Notes under the pieces: generated by a model
Seen by the model: only the letters and a program-made list of their open reading frames with translations
What the model was told of the DNA's origin: nothing
Databases searched by the model: none
Translations under genes and position numbers: made by a program
Shown: piece by piece, positions 1-5,106 of the stretch
How positions within the stretch are numbered: position 1 is the first letter of the stretch
How the letters are laid out: the number at the start of each line of letters is the position of its first letter
NCBI GenBank assembly: GCA_947457085.1
Contig: CANGUS010000118.1
Coordinates: 1-6,056, forward strand
DNA from: Bacteroidota bacterium
GTDB lineage: Bacteria; Bacteroidota; Bacteroidia; Chitinophagales; Chitinophagaceae
Length of the DNA: 6,056 nt
Direction of reading: 5' to 3'

Positions 1-760
1 ATTCAATCGATAGCATATCATATGCTAAATATTTTCCTGAAGGCAATTCATTATTGACTTCTTTATGCAATCCCAATTGATGACTAATATGAGTAAAATA
101 AGTTTGTTTAGAATTCAACTCATTTGAAAGTTGTATAGCTTCCTCCAATGTAAAGTGAGAAATATGTTTTTCTCTTCTCAAAGCATTTAAAATCAAAATA
201 TCAGAACCTTTTATTTTGTCTTTTTCTTCTTCAGATATAAAATTGGCATCCGTAATATATGTCAGTCCATTCACTCTAAAACCCAGAACCTTCATTTTAT
301 AATGCATTACTTCAATTGGTTGAAAAGTAATATCACCAATGGTAAACGCATTATTTTTATCAATTACATGCATTTGCACTTGTGGTATTCCTGGATAAGT
401 TATATTGTGAAAAATATAAGCAAAATCATTTTTTATCATCGCTTGCGTTTCTTCATTTGCATAAATATCCATGTCTTTATTTTGGATATAATTATAAGCA
501 CGAATATCATCCATCCCGGCCAAATGATCTTTGTGAGAATGGGTAAAAATTAAGCCATCTAATTTTCGCACATCTTCACGAAGCATTTGTTGTCTAAAAT
601 CTGGCCCGCTGTCTATAACCACTGTCGTTGTTTCAGATTGTATCATAACAGAAGTTCTTAAACGCTTGTCTTTGTTATCTTTTGATAAACATATTGCACA
701 CTGACAGCCAATCAATGGAACGCCTTGAGAAGTACCAGTACCTAAAAATGTTAATTTCAA
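1..760 (-). CDS. MBL-fold metallohydrolase, PhnP-like (3' end cut by window)
   Basis: The reading frame is open for 253 codons from a TTG at 760 down to the window edge. The family signature is clear: an N-terminal FLGTGTSQGVP strand-loop (residues 5-15), a Cys triad C19/C21/C24 like the structural zinc site of PhnP, the metal motif HSHKDH at 74-79, a further His at 153, Asp171 in YITDAN, and His224 in THISH. These supply the usual ligands of a two-metal hydrolase. Relatives include PhnP, a cyclic phosphodiesterase, and other phosphodiesterases, but the substrate here cannot be told from sequence. No ATG or GTG lies between the in-frame stop upstream and residue 1, so TTG is the only standard start and residue 2 onward matches the family N-terminus. 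The last visible residues (LAYDMLSIE) resemble the end of family members, so only a few codons are probably missing. It follows xerC on the same strand after 156 nt and may have its own promoter. Confidence 0.9.
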   Translation of the reverse strand, partial: MKLTFLGTGTSQGVPLIGCQCAICLSKDNKDKRLRTSVMIQSETTTVVIDSGPDFRQQMLREDVRKLDGLIFTHSHKDHLAGMDDIRAYNYIQNKDMDIYANEETQAMIKNDFAYIFHNITYPGIPQVQMHVIDKNNAFTIGDITFQPIEVMHYKMKVLGFRVNGLTYITDANFISEEEKDKIKGSDILILNALRREKHISHFTLEEAIQLSNELNSKQTYFTHISHQLGLHKEVNNELPSGKYLAYDMLSIE

Positions 761-916
761 TATGAAAGCAATTGATTGACGAAGTTACTAAAAGGAAAGG
801 ATACTTTTGAATCGAATTAGAAATTTTATAAATTATAAATTGGAAGACTTTAAAAAATAATGAATCTGTTATCCTATGATCCACTTTGGCATTCATTTAA
901 TTTCAATACAATTTGA
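761..916. other. Intergenic gap between xerC and the MBL gene
   Basis: This is the longest non-coding stretch in the window at 156 bp. I see no tRNA, no GC-rich hairpin followed by a T-run, and no reading frame that resembles a known family. A minus-strand ORF (896-675) crosses it but continues out of frame into the MBL gene and looks like chance. A 15-nt A/T palindrome (825-839) is the only symmetrical element and could be chance in such A+T-rich DNA. In many Bacteroidota I would expect a ribosome hibernation factor gene after rpsU-xerC, but no trace of one is visible in any minus-strand frame here. Confidence 0.6.
780..787 (-). promoter_or_regulatory. Possible -7 element of the MBL gene
   Basis: Read on the minus strand this is TAACTTCG, one mismatch from the Bacteroidota -7 consensus TAnnTTTG, and it lies about 19 nt before the TTG start of the MBL gene. 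No good TTG/TTTG -33 element stands 19-21 nt further upstream, so this is a weak prediction. The same octamer occurs upstream of folP at 4239-4246. Confidence 0.25.
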
Positions 917-1801
917 TTATGCCTTTGGGTGCGCTTTTTTATGAATTTCTTTCAATTTATCGATGGTATTGTGGGTATATATTTGAGTAGCATTTAAATT
1001 TGCATGACCCAATAATTCCTTAACTGCATTCAAATCAGCACCTTGGTTAAGTAAATGTGTAGCAAAGGTGTGTCGTAATACATGCGGACTTTTTTTACTG
1101 ATTGTAGTGGTCGTACTTAAATATTCTTTTACAACTTTGTGTACATATTTCGCGTATACAGGTTTACCATTTGTCATTACAAGTAATATGGCATGTTGAT
1201 TTTTTACTATTTCATCTCTTTTTAAAATATAGGATTTCAATTGTTCAATCATTTCTTTCATGAGGGGTAAAATTCGTTCTTTATTACCCTTTCCCATTAC
1301 TTTAAGTGAATTATTATAAATATCTAGATCTGAACACTTTATATTCAATAATTCTGCCCGGCGAATACCTGTTTGATAGAGTATTTCTAGAATCAATTGG
1401 TCGGTTTGGGCTTTAAAATCAGAAGACTCAATCGAATGACTTTCGAGTAAATCTTGCATACTTTTTTCATGTACAAAAACAGGTAATCGCTTAACATTTT
1501 TAGGTGAAATAATTTTTGACATCGGTGACGTTGTCACTATTTCGTTTCTCAATAAATATTTATAAAATGATTTTAAAGTAGAAATCTTCCGATTAATAGA
1601 TCGATTTTCATTATTATCTACTTTCAATTGAGCTAGCCAGCTTCTAACATGTACATGTGTTACGACATGAATATCCGTAATTTCATAGCTTGACTGTATA
1701 TAAAAGAAAAACTGTTCAAGATCACGTTGGTAAGCTTGAACAGTATGTATAGAGTATCTTTTTTCCGAAGAAAGATAATTTGTAAAATCTGTAATATACA
1801 T
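917..1801 (-). CDS. xerC: Tyrosine recombinase XerC/XerD family
   Basis: This site-specific recombinase of 294 residues is the usual length for XerC/XerD, which resolve chromosome dimers at dif during division. The N-terminal SAM-like core-binding domain covers about residues 1-90 (SSEKRYSIHTVQAYQRDLEQF), and the catalytic domain follows from about 105. The whole active site is present: Arg147 in TGIR, Lys171 in GKGNKER, His240 and Arg243 in HVLRH, His266 in LLGH, and the nucleophile Tyr275 in ATQIYTH. It should therefore be active. The ATG at 1801 fits the family N-terminus. It lies 32 nt downstream of rpsU on the same strand, an arrangement I know as common in Bacteroidota, which argues for a housekeeping Xer protein rather than a phage or transposon integrase. 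No att repeat or element border is seen nearby. XerC cannot be told from XerD here. A TAnnTTCG-like octamer in the 32-nt gap (1822-1829) could give extra transcription, but it lacks a -33 partner. Confidence 0.93.
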   Translation of the reverse strand: MYITDFTNYLSSEKRYSIHTVQAYQRDLEQFFFYIQSSYEITDIHVVTHVHVRSWLAQLKVDNNENRSINRKISTLKSFYKYLLRNEIVTTSPMSKIISPKNVKRLPVFVHEKSMQDLLESHSIESSDFKAQTDQLILEILYQTGIRRAELLNIKCSDLDIYNNSLKVMGKGNKERILPLMKEMIEQLKSYILKRDEIVKNQHAILLVMTNGKPVYAKYVHKVVKEYLSTTTTISKKSPHVLRHTFATHLLNQGADLNAVKELLGHANLNATQIYTHNTIDKLKEIHKKAHPKA

Positions 1802-1833
1802 GTAGAATAGATATTTACAGACGAAAATACAAC

Positions 1834-2022
1834 TTATTTTCCGGCAATAATTTCTTGTTTGTAAACCGCTTTTAAAATTTGAGCACGTCTAACTACTGAT
1901 TTCTTAGTAAATGTTTGACGACTTCTTAATTGTTTTAAAGTATGCGTTTTTTCAAATTTCTTTTTATACTTTTTAAGCGCCTTGTCTATGCTTTCGCAAT
2001 CTTTTGAATCGATGATTAACAT
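1834..2022 (-). CDS. rpsU: 30S ribosomal protein bS21
   Basis: This small basic protein of 62 residues sits near the mRNA exit and the anti-Shine-Dalgarno end of 16S rRNA on the small subunit. The family pattern is clear: an N-terminal strand MLIIDSKDCESIDKALKKYKKKFEKT (residues 1-26) followed by LRSRQTF (about 32-38) and a basic C-terminal helix. Its short length is typical of bS21. In Bacteroidota, bS21 is known to help bury the anti-Shine-Dalgarno sequence, and in some members rpsU itself keeps a strong Shine-Dalgarno for feedback control. Here the leader before ATG is ACAAAC-like and A-rich with no GGAGG, so that feedback is not evident. A near-perfect promoter lies directly upstream, and xerC follows 32 nt after the stop, probably co-transcribed. 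Confidence 0.95.
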   Translation of the reverse strand: MLIIDSKDCESIDKALKKYKKKFEKTHTLKQLRSRQTFTKKSVVRRAQILKAVYKQEIIAGK

Positions 2023-2046
2023 GTTTGTTTATACAATTTTGGATTG

Positions 2047-2077
2047 CAAAAGTATAGTTATATTATTAATAATCAAA
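2047..2077 (-). promoter_or_regulatory. Promoter of rpsU(-xerC), Bacteroidota type
   Basis: On the minus strand TTTG (2077-2074) is followed by exactly 19 nt and then TACTTTTG (2054-2047). This matches the Bacteroidota primary sigma consensus TTTG-N19-TAnnTTTG at every defined position. Only 24 nt separate it from the rpsU ATG, so the leader should be about 15-20 nt, A-rich and without a Shine-Dalgarno sequence. Confidence 0.8.
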
Positions 2078-2114
2078 ATTTATTCTAAAAATAATTTTAT
2101 TAGAATTCCTACGT

Positions 2115-2122
2115 TATTTTTG
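2115..2122 (+). promoter_or_regulatory. Possible -7 element of the lipoprotein-ribE operon
   Basis: TATTTTTG matches TAnnTTTG fully, but the ATG of the lipoprotein begins 7 nt after it and no TTG/TTTG lies 19-21 nt upstream (a TTTT at 2095-2098 is 16 nt away). If used, the transcript would be leaderless or nearly so. It lies in the divergent region shared with rpsU. Confidence 0.35.
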
Positions 2123-2129
2123 TAAGAAT

Positions 2130-2657
2130 ATGCGCAATCTCATTTTATTGTCGTTGGTTTTGTTTTTTTTCACCCAATGTAAAAAATATAAAGACCCAGA
2201 TCCCTTTACAGACCCACGTCTGACGAATCCTTATTGTAATATTCCTTCCGCAATTAATTACAATTGGAATTTTCCTGGCATTCCCGACAATTCAACTTGT
2301 ATTTTCCCTGCTCAAATATATAATGGAACCTATTTTTACAGAGATTCATTTTATAACGAAAGGGAAACCCTTGTAGGAAAAGATAGTTTTGACATCCAAT
2401 TTGATGATATTGACACAACCCAATTATTGATTATAGGCTTTTGTAACGCTCTTTCACTAAAAGCCAAAGCAAATCGTTTTCTAAAATTTCAACTAGATAG
2501 TACCACTAGTAAAGGTCAGTTATTTTGTAGAACTATAGATACCATTGCTGGAAATGGATATTCTACACATATTAACGATACCCTCATTCATTTAAGTTAC
2601 ACAATTTTAACCGACACAGGCATTGTATATCATACAGGAATTGCCACAAAAAAATAA
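2130..2657 (+). CDS. Small secreted lipoprotein, function unknown
   Basis: The product has 175 residues. The first 17 form a lipoprotein signal: a short basic start (MRN), a hydrophobic stretch of Leu and Phe, and the lipobox FTQC with Cys17 as the lipidated residue. The mature chain begins KKYKDPDP, the polar and charged linker common in Bacteroidota lipoproteins. Four further cysteines, C36, C57, C105 and C133, could form two disulfides in the periplasm or on the outer membrane. The segment C36-NIPSAINYNW...PDNSTC57 resembles the Bacteroidota 'C-x-AxNY...D-xSC' motif of secreted proteins. The rest looks like beta strands (for example 83-104 and 150-171). No enzyme motif is seen. ribE starts 1 nt after its stop, so the two are very probably co-transcribed. 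A run of eight T (2163-2170) falls in the signal-peptide codons. The family is not recognised by name. Confidence 0.8.
   Translation: MRNLILLSLVLFFFTQCKKYKDPDPFTDPRLTNPYCNIPSAINYNWNFPGIPDNSTCIFPAQIYNGTYFYRDSFYNERETLVGKDSFDIQFDDIDTTQLLIIGFCNALSLKAKANRFLKFQLDSTTSKGQLFCRTIDTIAGNGYSTHINDTLIHLSYTILTDTGIVYHTGIATKK
2163..2170 (+). repeat. T8 homopolymer in lipoprotein signal codons
   Basis: Eight consecutive T follow a G in the codons for the Phe-Phe-Phe part of the signal peptide. A change of one base would frameshift the lipoprotein before its lipobox. Confidence 0.6.
2648..2654 (+). repeat. A7 homopolymer at lipoprotein stop / ribE start
   Basis: Seven consecutive A form the last Lys codons of the lipoprotein, immediately before its TAA and the ribE ATG 1 nt later. 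The A-rich stretch also fits the A-rich start contexts favoured in Bacteroidota. The ribE frame is open across it. Confidence 0.6.
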
Positions 2658-2658
2658 G

Positions 2659-3246
2659 ATGTTTACAGGAATTATCGAAACAACAGGAAAAATTATTTCT
2701 AAGTACAAAGAGCATGAAAACGTTTATTTAGCAGTTCAAAGCTCGATTTCATCGGAATTAAAAATAGATCAATCCTTGGCACACAATGGAATTTGCCTCA
2801 CTGTTATTAAAATTGATGGCGACATTCATACCGTTTGTGCCGTGAAAGAAACAATTGACAAAACAACTTTGGGCAACTGGGACGTAAATGATATCATTAA
2901 TTTAGAACGTTGTATGCAACTCCATGGCAGATTAGACGGGCATATTGTGCAAGGACACGTAGATGGTTTAGCAGTTTGCATAAATCGAACAGATTTACAA
3001 AACAATTGGAATTTTACGTTTCAAATTGAAGATATCAATGCGCATTTAATTATTGAAAAAGGATCGGTAACCATTGATGGAACCAGTTTAACTTGTTACA
3101 ATGTAACAAAAAATACCTTTGATGTGACGATTATACCTTATACATATGAACATACAAGCATTTCTCAAGTGCATGAAAATGACAAAGTAAATATTGAATT
3201 TGATGTGATTGGTAAATATGTGGCAAGAATGAAATCTATTGTATAA
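2659..3246 (+). CDS. ribE: Riboflavin synthase, alpha subunit
   Basis: The enzyme dismutates two 6,7-dimethyl-8-ribityllumazine molecules to riboflavin and a pyrimidinedione, the last step of riboflavin synthesis in the cytosol. The 195 residues hold two lumazine-binding repeats. Repeat 1 starts MFTGIIETTGKI and includes AHNGICLTV (41-49) and LGNW...VNDIINLERC (71-85). Repeat 2 starts LHGRLDGHIVQGHVDG (88-103) and includes EKGSVTIDGTSLT (133-145) and IIPYTYEHTS (158-167), ending with VNIEFDVIGKYVAR. The length is normal. The ATG at 2659 is chosen over an in-frame ATG at 2623 because family members begin MFTGI and the longer start would overlap the lipoprotein gene. It sits 1 nt after the lipoprotein stop and 2 nt before the Gre-like gene. 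Translation probably depends on re-initiation, as there is no Shine-Dalgarno. No FMN riboswitch is seen upstream. Confidence 0.96.
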   Translation: MFTGIIETTGKIISKYKEHENVYLAVQSSISSELKIDQSLAHNGICLTVIKIDGDIHTVCAVKETIDKTTLGNWDVNDIINLERCMQLHGRLDGHIVQGHVDGLAVCINRTDLQNNWNFTFQIEDINAHLIIEKGSVTIDGTSLTCYNVTKNTFDVTIIPYTYEHTSISQVHENDKVNIEFDVIGKYVARMKSIV

Positions 3247-3248
3247 AA

Positions 3249-3698
3249 ATGAATTGGAAAGAAACTATTTATCATACATTTTTAGAGAAACTAAATCAGC
3301 AAATTGATTCATTTCAATTTCAATTGGACGAATTGAGCGAAAGTGTATTAAACGAAACAAAAAGCACCGCCGGAGATAAGCATGAAACAGCATTATCTAT
3401 GCTACAATTAGAGCAAAGTCAGGTAGCCAAACACCTATATGATGCAATAGACAATAAAACAATTTATGCTCAAATTGAATATCAACAAGTCCATCAAATC
3501 ATTTGCAGTGGAAGTTTAGTTAAAACCTCTAAAGGGTATTTTTTCATATCAGTTGCTTTACCTAAGATAGTGATTGATGGCAAAACAATCATCGGAATTT
3601 CTACTAAATCACCTTTAGGGGAAAAATTAATGGGTAAAAAAATAAAAGATACTGTTGACGTAAATGGGATTACGCATTTAATTGAAGAAATTTTATAG
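3249..3698 (+). CDS. GreA/GreB-like small protein, possible RNA-polymerase-binding factor
   Basis: The product has 149 residues and resembles the small Gre-like proteins of Bacteroidota that databases often mislabel '3-oxoacyl-ACP synthase'. Residues 1-68 are predicted as a helical hairpin: two polar helices rich in Gln, Glu and Leu joined by a tight turn STAGDKHET (39-47). The C-terminal half (about 80-149) is beta-rich and carries SPLGEKLMGKKIKD (121-134), matching the C-terminal FKBP-like domain motif of Gre factors (SPLG..L.Gk..GD). In GreA/GreB the hairpin tip holds acidic residues that stimulate RNA cleavage in backtracked polymerase. Here Asp43 and Glu46 sit at the corresponding turn, so a related role is possible but inferred. 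No acyl-carrier synthase motif exists. The ATG lies 2 nt after the ribE stop in an A-rich context, so it is the third gene of the lipoprotein-ribE operon. It converges on the DUF1599 gene with only 4 nt between stops. Confidence 0.8.
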   Translation: MNWKETIYHTFLEKLNQQIDSFQFQLDELSESVLNETKSTAGDKHETALSMLQLEQSQVAKHLYDAIDNKTIYAQIEYQQVHQIICSGSLVKTSKGYFFISVALPKIVIDGKTIIGISTKSPLGEKLMGKKIKDTVDVNGITHLIEEIL

Positions 3699-3702
3699 TT
3701 TG

Positions 3703-4233
3703 TTAACTTAATATCAAAGCAAAAACAGCATAGTTTATAATATCTCTGAAATTAGAATCCATACCTTCTGAGATTTCTGTTTTCCCATCGTTGGCAATAA
3801 TTTGTTTTAAACGCAAAATTTTAGTTAGAATTAAATCGGCAAACGATTCTTGACTCATATTTCTCCATGCCTCCCCATAATCATGGTTTTTATTACGCAT
3901 GAGTTCAAAGGTTTCTTGCATGTGCTTATCATATAATGCTAATGCTCTTTCAGTTGGCAACTCCCAATTTTCACTGTCATTCAGCTCTTCTTGAATTAAT
4001 GCAATCAGTCCGTAATTAATAATAGCTTTCCATTCACCCAAAATATCATCCTCGATTTTTTGTTTTCCTAATGATTGAATGGTTCTGATGCGTTGTGCTT
4101 TTATATATATTTGATCAACAATTGAAATAGGACGCAACACTCTCCAACTCGTGCCATAATCATTATTTTTCTTCACAAAAACTTCTTTACAAGCATTTAC
4201 TATATTGAGGTATTGTTGTTCTGTATTGTTCAT
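3703..4233 (-). CDS. DUF1599 protein with two tandem repeats
   Basis: From the ATG at 4233 the product has 176 residues, the usual size in Bacteroidota. It contains two copies of one motif set: NDYGTSW (24-30), KAQRIR (45-50) and IINYGLIALI (71-80), then HDYGEAW (117-123), KILRLK (138-143) and IINYAVFALI (165-174). All helical prediction by eye suggests an alpha fold. I recall DUF1599 being linked to nucleotide-modification-associated domains and loosely to MazG-like all-alpha pyrophosphatases; this is not proven for this protein. A frame extension to a TTG at 4254 exists but is disfavoured: the promoter at 4259-4288 would then leave almost no leader, and the family starts near MNNTEQQYL. The gene is divergent from folP (20 bp between ATGs), a pairing I know as recurrent in the phylum, which hints at a link to folate or nucleotide metabolism. 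Function unknown. Confidence 0.85.
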   Translation of the reverse strand: MNNTEQQYLNIVNACKEVFVKKNNDYGTSWRVLRPISIVDQIYIKAQRIRTIQSLGKQKIEDDILGEWKAIINYGLIALIQEELNDSENWELPTERALALYDKHMQETFELMRNKNHDYGEAWRNMSQESFADLILTKILRLKQIIANDGKTEISEGMDSNFRDIINYAVFALILS

Positions 4234-4246
4234 TTTAATAACTTCG
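4216..4246 (+). promoter_or_regulatory. Possible folP promoter inside the DUF1599 gene
   Basis: TTG (4216-4218), 20 nt, then TAACTTCG (4239-4246), one mismatch from TAnnTTTG. It overlaps the first codons of the opposite-strand DUF1599 gene and would give a leader of only a few nucleotides before the folP ATG at 4254. It is placed mainly because folP needs a promoter and the space between the genes is 20 bp. Confidence 0.3.
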
Positions 4247-4253
4247 TGTTTCA

Positions 4254-5087
4254 ATGGTCAAAAATAAACTTTATACGCTTAATTGCAACCAAAGATTACT
4301 CACTATTTCTTCACCCATCATTATGGGTATAATAAACGCAACACCAGACTCATTTTATAATAAAGGGAAAAACAGTTCTGTTGATGAATTAGTAGCCAAT
4401 GCTAAACAAATGATGGATGATGGTGCAACTATATTAGACATAGGTGGCATGAGCTCTAGACCAGGTGCTGCATTCATTACAGAAGAAGAAGAAATAGACA
4501 GAGTTTTACCTGTTATTGTAGCGATAAAAAAAGAAATCCCTACTTGTTTTTTATCAATTGATACCTACAGAAGCCATGTAGCAGAGGCATGCATCAAAGC
4601 AGGTGTAGATATTATCAATGACATCAGTGGCGCCGAATTAGATATAGAAATAATGGATGTAGCTGCAAAATACCAAACTCCCTATATTTGTATGCACATG
4701 CAAGGAACTCCTCAAACCATGCAACAAAATCCAACTTACGAAAATGTAAGCAATGAGGTATACCAATTTTTACATAATAAAATTCAACTATTAAAAAGTA
4801 AAAATGTAATGGATGTGATCAGTGATGTAGGGTTTGGTTTTGGAAAAACAACAGCGAATAATTTTGAGTTGCTTAAAAACTTGGCAATCTTTCAGCAATT
4901 GAACGCTCCTACCCTTGTAGGAATCTCTCGTAAAAGTATGATATATAAAACATTAAACACAACTCCAGAAAATGCACTGAATGGCACAACCGCATTGCAC
5001 ATGATCGCATTGCAAAATGGAGCCAACATTTTAAGGGTGCATGATGTAAAAGAAGCGAAAGAATGCATTACCCTTTGGAATACATAA
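4254..5087 (+). CDS. folP: Dihydropteroate synthase
   Basis: The enzyme joins 6-hydroxymethyl-7,8-dihydropterin pyrophosphate to p-aminobenzoate to give dihydropteroate in folate synthesis, and is the target of sulfonamides. The 277 residues form one TIM-barrel domain of normal length with all family motifs: MGIINATPDSFYN (24-36), DIGGMSSRPGA (62-72), SIDTY (101-105), NDISG (122-126), MHMQGTPQTMQ (147-157), DVGFGFGKT (191-199), GISRKS (223-228) and RVHDV (261-265). Expected substrate contacts Asn28, Asp103, Asn122, Asp191, Lys227, Arg261 and His263 are kept. Val192 stands where many homologues have Pro (DPGFGFGK), and the p-aminobenzoate loop reads SSRPG rather than STRPG; both are mild changes. 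The ATG at 4254 fits the usual short N-terminal extension before the first motif. It is divergent from DUF1599 and followed 19 nt later by the NA37-family gene. Confidence 0.97.
   Translation: MVKNKLYTLNCNQRLLTISSPIIMGIINATPDSFYNKGKNSSVDELVANAKQMMDDGATILDIGGMSSRPGAAFITEEEEIDRVLPVIVAIKKEIPTCFLSIDTYRSHVAEACIKAGVDIINDISGAELDIEIMDVAAKYQTPYICMHMQGTPQTMQQNPTYENVSNEVYQFLHNKIQLLKSKNVMDVISDVGFGFGKTTANNFELLKNLAIFQQLNAPTLVGISRKSMIYKTLNTTPENALNGTTALHMIALQNGANILRVHDVKEAKECITLWNT
4259..4288 (-). promoter_or_regulatory. Promoter of the DUF1599 gene, inside folP
   Basis: On the minus strand TTG (4288-4286), 19 nt, then TATTTTTG (4266-4259) matches the Bacteroidota consensus; a TTTG at 4293-4290 with 23-nt spacing is an alternative -33. 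The element lies wholly within the first codons of folP. Transcription would start near 4252, giving a leader of about 20 nt to the ATG at 4233, which supports that start over the TTG at 4254. Confidence 0.6.
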
Positions 5088-5106
5088 ATAATTATAGTAA
5101 TAGAAA

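Noticed and set aside
302..553. Plus-strand ORF of 83 codons
   Set aside because: It lies opposite the MBL gene, whose metal motif HSHKDH and flanks fall in this segment. Its product is Ile/His/Asn-rich with no family likeness, as expected for the antisense of A+T-rich coding DNA.
825..839. Palindrome TTTATAA-A-TTATAAA in the xerC-MBL gap
   Set aside because: Perfect but made only of A and T, without a following T-run that would make a terminator; likely chance, and no second copy was noticed.
675..896. Minus-strand ORF of 73 codons starting near the xerC end
   Set aside because: It overlaps the start of the MBL gene in another frame, and its product (many Ile, Phe, Tyr, Ser) matches no family. 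The MBL frame through 675-760 carries the conserved GTGTSQGVP and Cys motifs.
1647..1658. Palindrome ACATGTACATGT
   Set aside because: It falls in xerC codons for a Val-His-Val repeat and is explained by repeated codons.
917..1801. xerC as part of an integrated mobile element
   Set aside because: Full-length housekeeping type next to rpsU, with no direct repeats, tRNA target, transposase or cargo genes in view.
2023..2129. FMN riboswitch or other structured leader ahead of the ribE operon
   Set aside because: The region is only 107 bp, almost entirely A/T, and has none of the conserved GC-rich stems of an RFN element.
2623..2658. Upstream in-frame ATG for ribE
   Set aside because: It would add 12 residues not found in the family and overlap the lipoprotein gene by 35 nt; the family start MFTGI is at 2659.
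4234..4254. TTG start extending the DUF1599 protein by 7 residues
   Set aside because: A predicted transcript start near 4252 would leave almost no leader, and an ATG at 4233 in an A-rich context fits the family N-terminus.
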